DNA of 6,894 nucleotides from an uncultured Clostridia bacterium (GTDB lineage: Bacteria; Bacillota; Clostridia; Lachnospirales; Lachnospiraceae). The first letter of the stretch is position 1; each line of letters starts with the position of its first letter. Shown piece by piece: positions 4,535 through 6,894 of the stretch. The position numbers and the translations under genes were made by a program. A model generated the notes under the pieces. The model was given only the letters and a program-made list of their open reading frames with translations. It had not been told where the DNA came from and did no database searches. The DNA is taken from NCBI GenBank assembly GCA_946623485.1, contig CAMORF010000121.1:1-6894 (forward strand), given 5' to 3'.

Positions 4535-6820
4535 ATGCGTAATGCAATTGCTATGATGGTGGCGGCAGTGTCGGTGGCCGTAGTGATTTGTGCCTGGATC
4601 GCCCGTCGCTCAGAGAAGGACATCGCACCGAAGGTGACGAATTTCCTGTATGCCCTTCTGCCTCCCATGGTTGGGAACCTTCTCATCATTGTCGGGACGG
4701 TGGAATGGGTATCCCTGACAGGAAGGTATCTGTATGCGTGCGGGATTGACATTACCATGTACTGCCTGCTTGATTTTACGCTTCAGTACTGCGGGATGAC
4801 ATGGATGAAAAGCTGGCACAGGATTACCATCCTTTGTGTGGCGCTTGATATTGTCCAGCTTTTGTGCAACCCGTTTTTCGGGCATGCATTTTCTCCCCAG
4901 ATGGAGATGGCGTACGGGGCTCCGTACTACAATGTGAATTCTTATTTTGGCAGGAACCTTCATCTGGGGCTTGTCTATGCCTTCATGGCCGCTGTGCTCT
5001 TCATCCTGCTGGGAAAGGCATTCAGGGGGGTCAGGATTTATTCTGAAAAATACTCCATTATGTTCCTGCTTCTGATGTTTACAGGATGCTGGGAGCTGTT
5101 CTATCTTTTTTCCCGGACTCCTGTAAAGAGGACGGTTATTGCTTATGGCGTGTTTGGAATCCTGGTATTTTATTTTTCCCTGTATTACAGGCCCATGCGC
5201 CTTCTGGACCATCTGCTTGCGGATGTCGCGTCCGGGCTGACGGATGGCCTTTTCCTTTTTGATGATAATGGGAAATGTGTATGGGCGGATGAGCATGGGC
5301 TGGCGTGCATCGGCATACAGGAAAAGCAGGTAAGCCGCAGCACGGAAAGACTTAAAGAACTGTTTCCGGGACTGGAACTGGAGAAGAACGACTGGAAATG
5401 CCAGCGGCAGCTCAGGGACCGTTATTATAATCTGGTAAAGCATACGGTGCTTGATTCCGGGAAAAGGCCCACCGGTTCTGTCCTGAGCCTGCAGGATGAA
5501 ACAGAGAGCGTGAAGGAACTGCAAAGAGAACGTTATATTGCCAACCACGATTCGCTCACGGGCCTTTACACGAAGGAATATCTCTATCAACGGACCAGGG
5601 AGCGGATACAGCAGAATCCGGAAACCACCTTTTATGTCGCGTACATGGACATCAACAATTTCAAGCTGGTGAATGATATCTTCGGAAATGAATTCGGGGA
5701 TTTTACCCTTCAGTGTGTTGCCGGGAATCTCAGGAACAACCTGCCTCCTGGTGCCCTTTACGGGCGAATCGGCGGAGACGCCTTCGGTTTCTGCTTTTCC
5801 GAGAGAGAGTTCGACATTGGCCGGGCAGAGAAATATATGTCTGAGTTCGTCATCGATAACGGAACCGTCTCTCACCGGGTGGTGATTCATGAGGGCGTTT
5901 ACCAGGTGACAGAGCCGGAGATTGATGTGTCTGTCATGTTTGACCGCGCAAATATCGCGCTGGAAACCATCAAGAATGACTATAAGAAGCATATCATCCT
6001 GTATGATGATGAGATGCGCGACAGGGTACTGCACAGCCAGGAGATCACGCTTGAGCTTCCGGGAGCCATCCGGAGCGGCCAGGTCCGCCCTTATCTGCAG
6101 GCAATCGTGGATAAGACGGGAAGGGTGATCGGCGCGGAGGCGCTGGTCCGCTGGATTCACCCGGAGCGGGGATTCATGCCTCCGGCGAGCTTCATTCCCT
6201 GCCTGGAACAGAATGGGATGATTGCGGATGTGGACAGGCATATGTGGCACTGCTCCGCTGAGATCCTGAAACGGTGGGCCGAGAAGCTGGGAAGGGACGA
6301 CCTGTTCATTTCCATCAATATCTCACCGAAGGACTTTTACTTTATGGACGTGGGGAAGGAACTGCGGAAGATCGTCGATGAAACGGGAATTCCGGCTTCC
6401 AGGCTCCGGGTAGAGATCACGGAGACCATGATGATGGAAGACAGCTCCGAGCGGTTTGAAACGCTGCGGGAATTGAAGGATGCCGGCTTTGTGGTTGAGA
6501 TGGACGACTTTGGAAGCGGATATTCTTCCCTGAACATGCTGAAGAACATGCCGGTCGATATCATTAAGATCGACATGATGTTTGTGAACGATATGAAGGA
6601 GGTATCACGGACATCCACCATCCTCCGGAACGTAATTAACATGATGACGGAGCTGGGGCTTGTACCGCTGACAGAAGGCATTGAGACAGAAGAGCAGTAT
6701 GAGCTGCTGGCAAAGATGGGCTGCAAGCTGTTCCAGGGCTATCTGTTCGCGAAACCGATGCCGGTGGAGGAGTTTGAGCAGAAGTTTTTACTGGGTGGAA
6801 ATGAATCGCCGGGGGATTAG
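4535..6820 (+). CDS. Membrane 7TM-PAS-GGDEF(degenerate)-EAL protein, predicted c-di-GMP phosphodiesterase
   Basis: A 761-residue inner-membrane signalling protein. Seven likely membrane helices (about 5-23, 37-54, 64-86, 97-111, 143-159, 174-192, 200-217) resemble the 7TM region found at the N-terminus of some histidine kinases. A PAS-like domain follows (about 223-325; GLTDGLFLFDDNGKCVWAD). The GGDEF domain (about 333-492) keeps DSLTGLY and MDINNFK (D372), but its signature is GGDAF (413-417) with alanine for the catalytic glutamate, and there is no RxxD inhibitory site upstream. It is therefore probably a regulatory domain. The EAL domain (about 500-750) has the full set: E535 of EALVRW, N595, E627, D657/D658 of DDFGSGYSS, K678, E714 and Q734. 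It should hydrolyse c-di-GMP to pGpG in the cytoplasm. No in-frame start lies further upstream, where TAG at 4496-4498 closes the frame. The ribosome site is poor (GGG at 4524-4526). The gene is monocistronic within the window. Confidence 0.92.
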   Translation: MRNAIAMMVAAVSVAVVICAWIARRSEKDIAPKVTNFLYALLPPMVGNLLIIVGTVEWVSLTGRYLYACGIDITMYCLLDFTLQYCGMTWMKSWHRITILCVALDIVQLLCNPFFGHAFSPQMEMAYGAPYYNVNSYFGRNLHLGLVYAFMAAVLFILLGKAFRGVRIYSEKYSIMFLLLMFTGCWELFYLFSRTPVKRTVIAYGVFGILVFYFSLYYRPMRLLDHLLADVASGLTDGLFLFDDNGKCVWADEHGLACIGIQEKQVSRSTERLKELFPGLELEKNDWKCQRQLRDRYYNLVKHTVLDSGKRPTGSVLSLQDETESVKELQRERYIANHDSLTGLYTKEYLYQRTRERIQQNPETTFYVAYMDINNFKLVNDIFGNEFGDFTLQCVAGNLRNNLPPGALYGRIGGDAFGFCFSEREFDIGRAEKYMSEFVIDNGTVSHRVVIHEGVYQVTEPEIDVSVMFDRANIALETIKNDYKKHIILYDDEMRDRVLHSQEITLELPGAIRSGQVRPYLQAIVDKTGRVIGAEALVRWIHPERGFMPPASFIPCLEQNGMIADVDRHMWHCSAEILKRWAEKLGRDDLFISINISPKDFYFMDVGKELRKIVDETGIPASRLRVEITETMMMEDSSERFETLRELKDAGFVVEMDDFGSGYSSLNMLKNMPVDIIKIDMMFVNDMKEVSRTSTILRNVINMMTELGLVPLTEGIETEEQYELLAKMGCKLFQGYLFAKPMPVEEFEQKFLLGGNESPGD

Positions 6821-6894
6821 GATCTGCTCATGAATCACTGCTCATCTTTCTTGCCTTTTTTACCGATCCCGCAGGGCAGGATTCGGTTACATAG
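6821..6894. other. 3' flank with no gene; weak hairpin only
   Basis: CCGATCC (6863-6869) pairs with GGATTCGG (6879-6886) with one bulged T. The stem is followed by TTACATAG rather than a T-run, so a terminator for the EAL gene is not established here. CTGCTCAT occurs twice (6824-6831, 6838-6845). The window ends before the next gene. Confidence 0.3.

Noticed and set aside
4610..6250. Long antisense open frame of 546 codons on the minus strand
   Set aside because: It lies entirely within the plus-strand EAL gene, whose domains and catalytic residues are all clear. The antisense translation shows no recognisable domain, and such frames arise from codon bias on the sense strand.
1..6894. CRISPR arrays, tRNA or rRNA genes, transposases, phage or defence genes
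   Set aside because: Looked for on both strands and not found. The only repeats are the REP-like arms and short local duplications described.

Overview
The window looks like a chromosomal segment from a Gram-positive, Clostridia-type bacterium, most likely a Lachnospiraceae relative. This is an inference from purine-rich Shine-Dalgarno sites (GAGGAG, AAGGAG) at fixed spacing, consensus sigma-A style promoters, a Gram-positive type secreted nucleotidase, REP-like 'GGGGACGGTTCTCC' repeats, and roughly balanced base composition. No 16S or other taxonomic marker is present.

Layout. (1) Positions 16-1662, minus strand: a 548-residue amidohydrolase of the YtcJ / amidohydrolase_3 type. (2) Positions 1663-2184: a divergent intergenic region. 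It holds a perfect 21-bp inverted repeat (1840-1890), a near-consensus promoter reading right (1899-1927), a possible 51-codon ORF (1974-2129), and a further 20-bp copy of the repeat arm (2146-2165) just before the next gene. (3) Positions 2185-4122, plus strand: a secreted CpdB/5'-nucleotidase family phosphoesterase of 645 residues with a signal peptide and an Ala/Glu-rich tail. (4) A strong, probably bidirectional intrinsic terminator at 4232-4281. (5) A new promoter (4314-4342) and a leader of about 185 nt with several potential hairpins. (6) Positions 4535-6820, plus strand: a 761-residue membrane c-di-GMP protein with the order 7TM-PAS-GGDEF-EAL. Its GGDEF motif is degenerate (GGDAF) and its EAL site is complete, so it is predicted to degrade c-di-GMP. 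(7) Positions 6821-6894: a short tail with no gene.

How the genes relate. These are three separate transcription units: the first is divergent, and a terminator plus a new promoter separate the second from the third. Nothing in the sequence ties them into one pathway. The nucleotidase acts outside the membrane on nucleotides, possibly cyclic ones, and the EAL protein acts inside on c-di-GMP. Any link between them would be speculation.

I found no convincing undescribed multi-gene system. The parts most worth a second look are non-coding: the REP-like repeats bracketing a promoter and mini-ORF, and the structured leader of the c-di-GMP gene, which has mutually exclusive pairings and a duplicated start-codon context.
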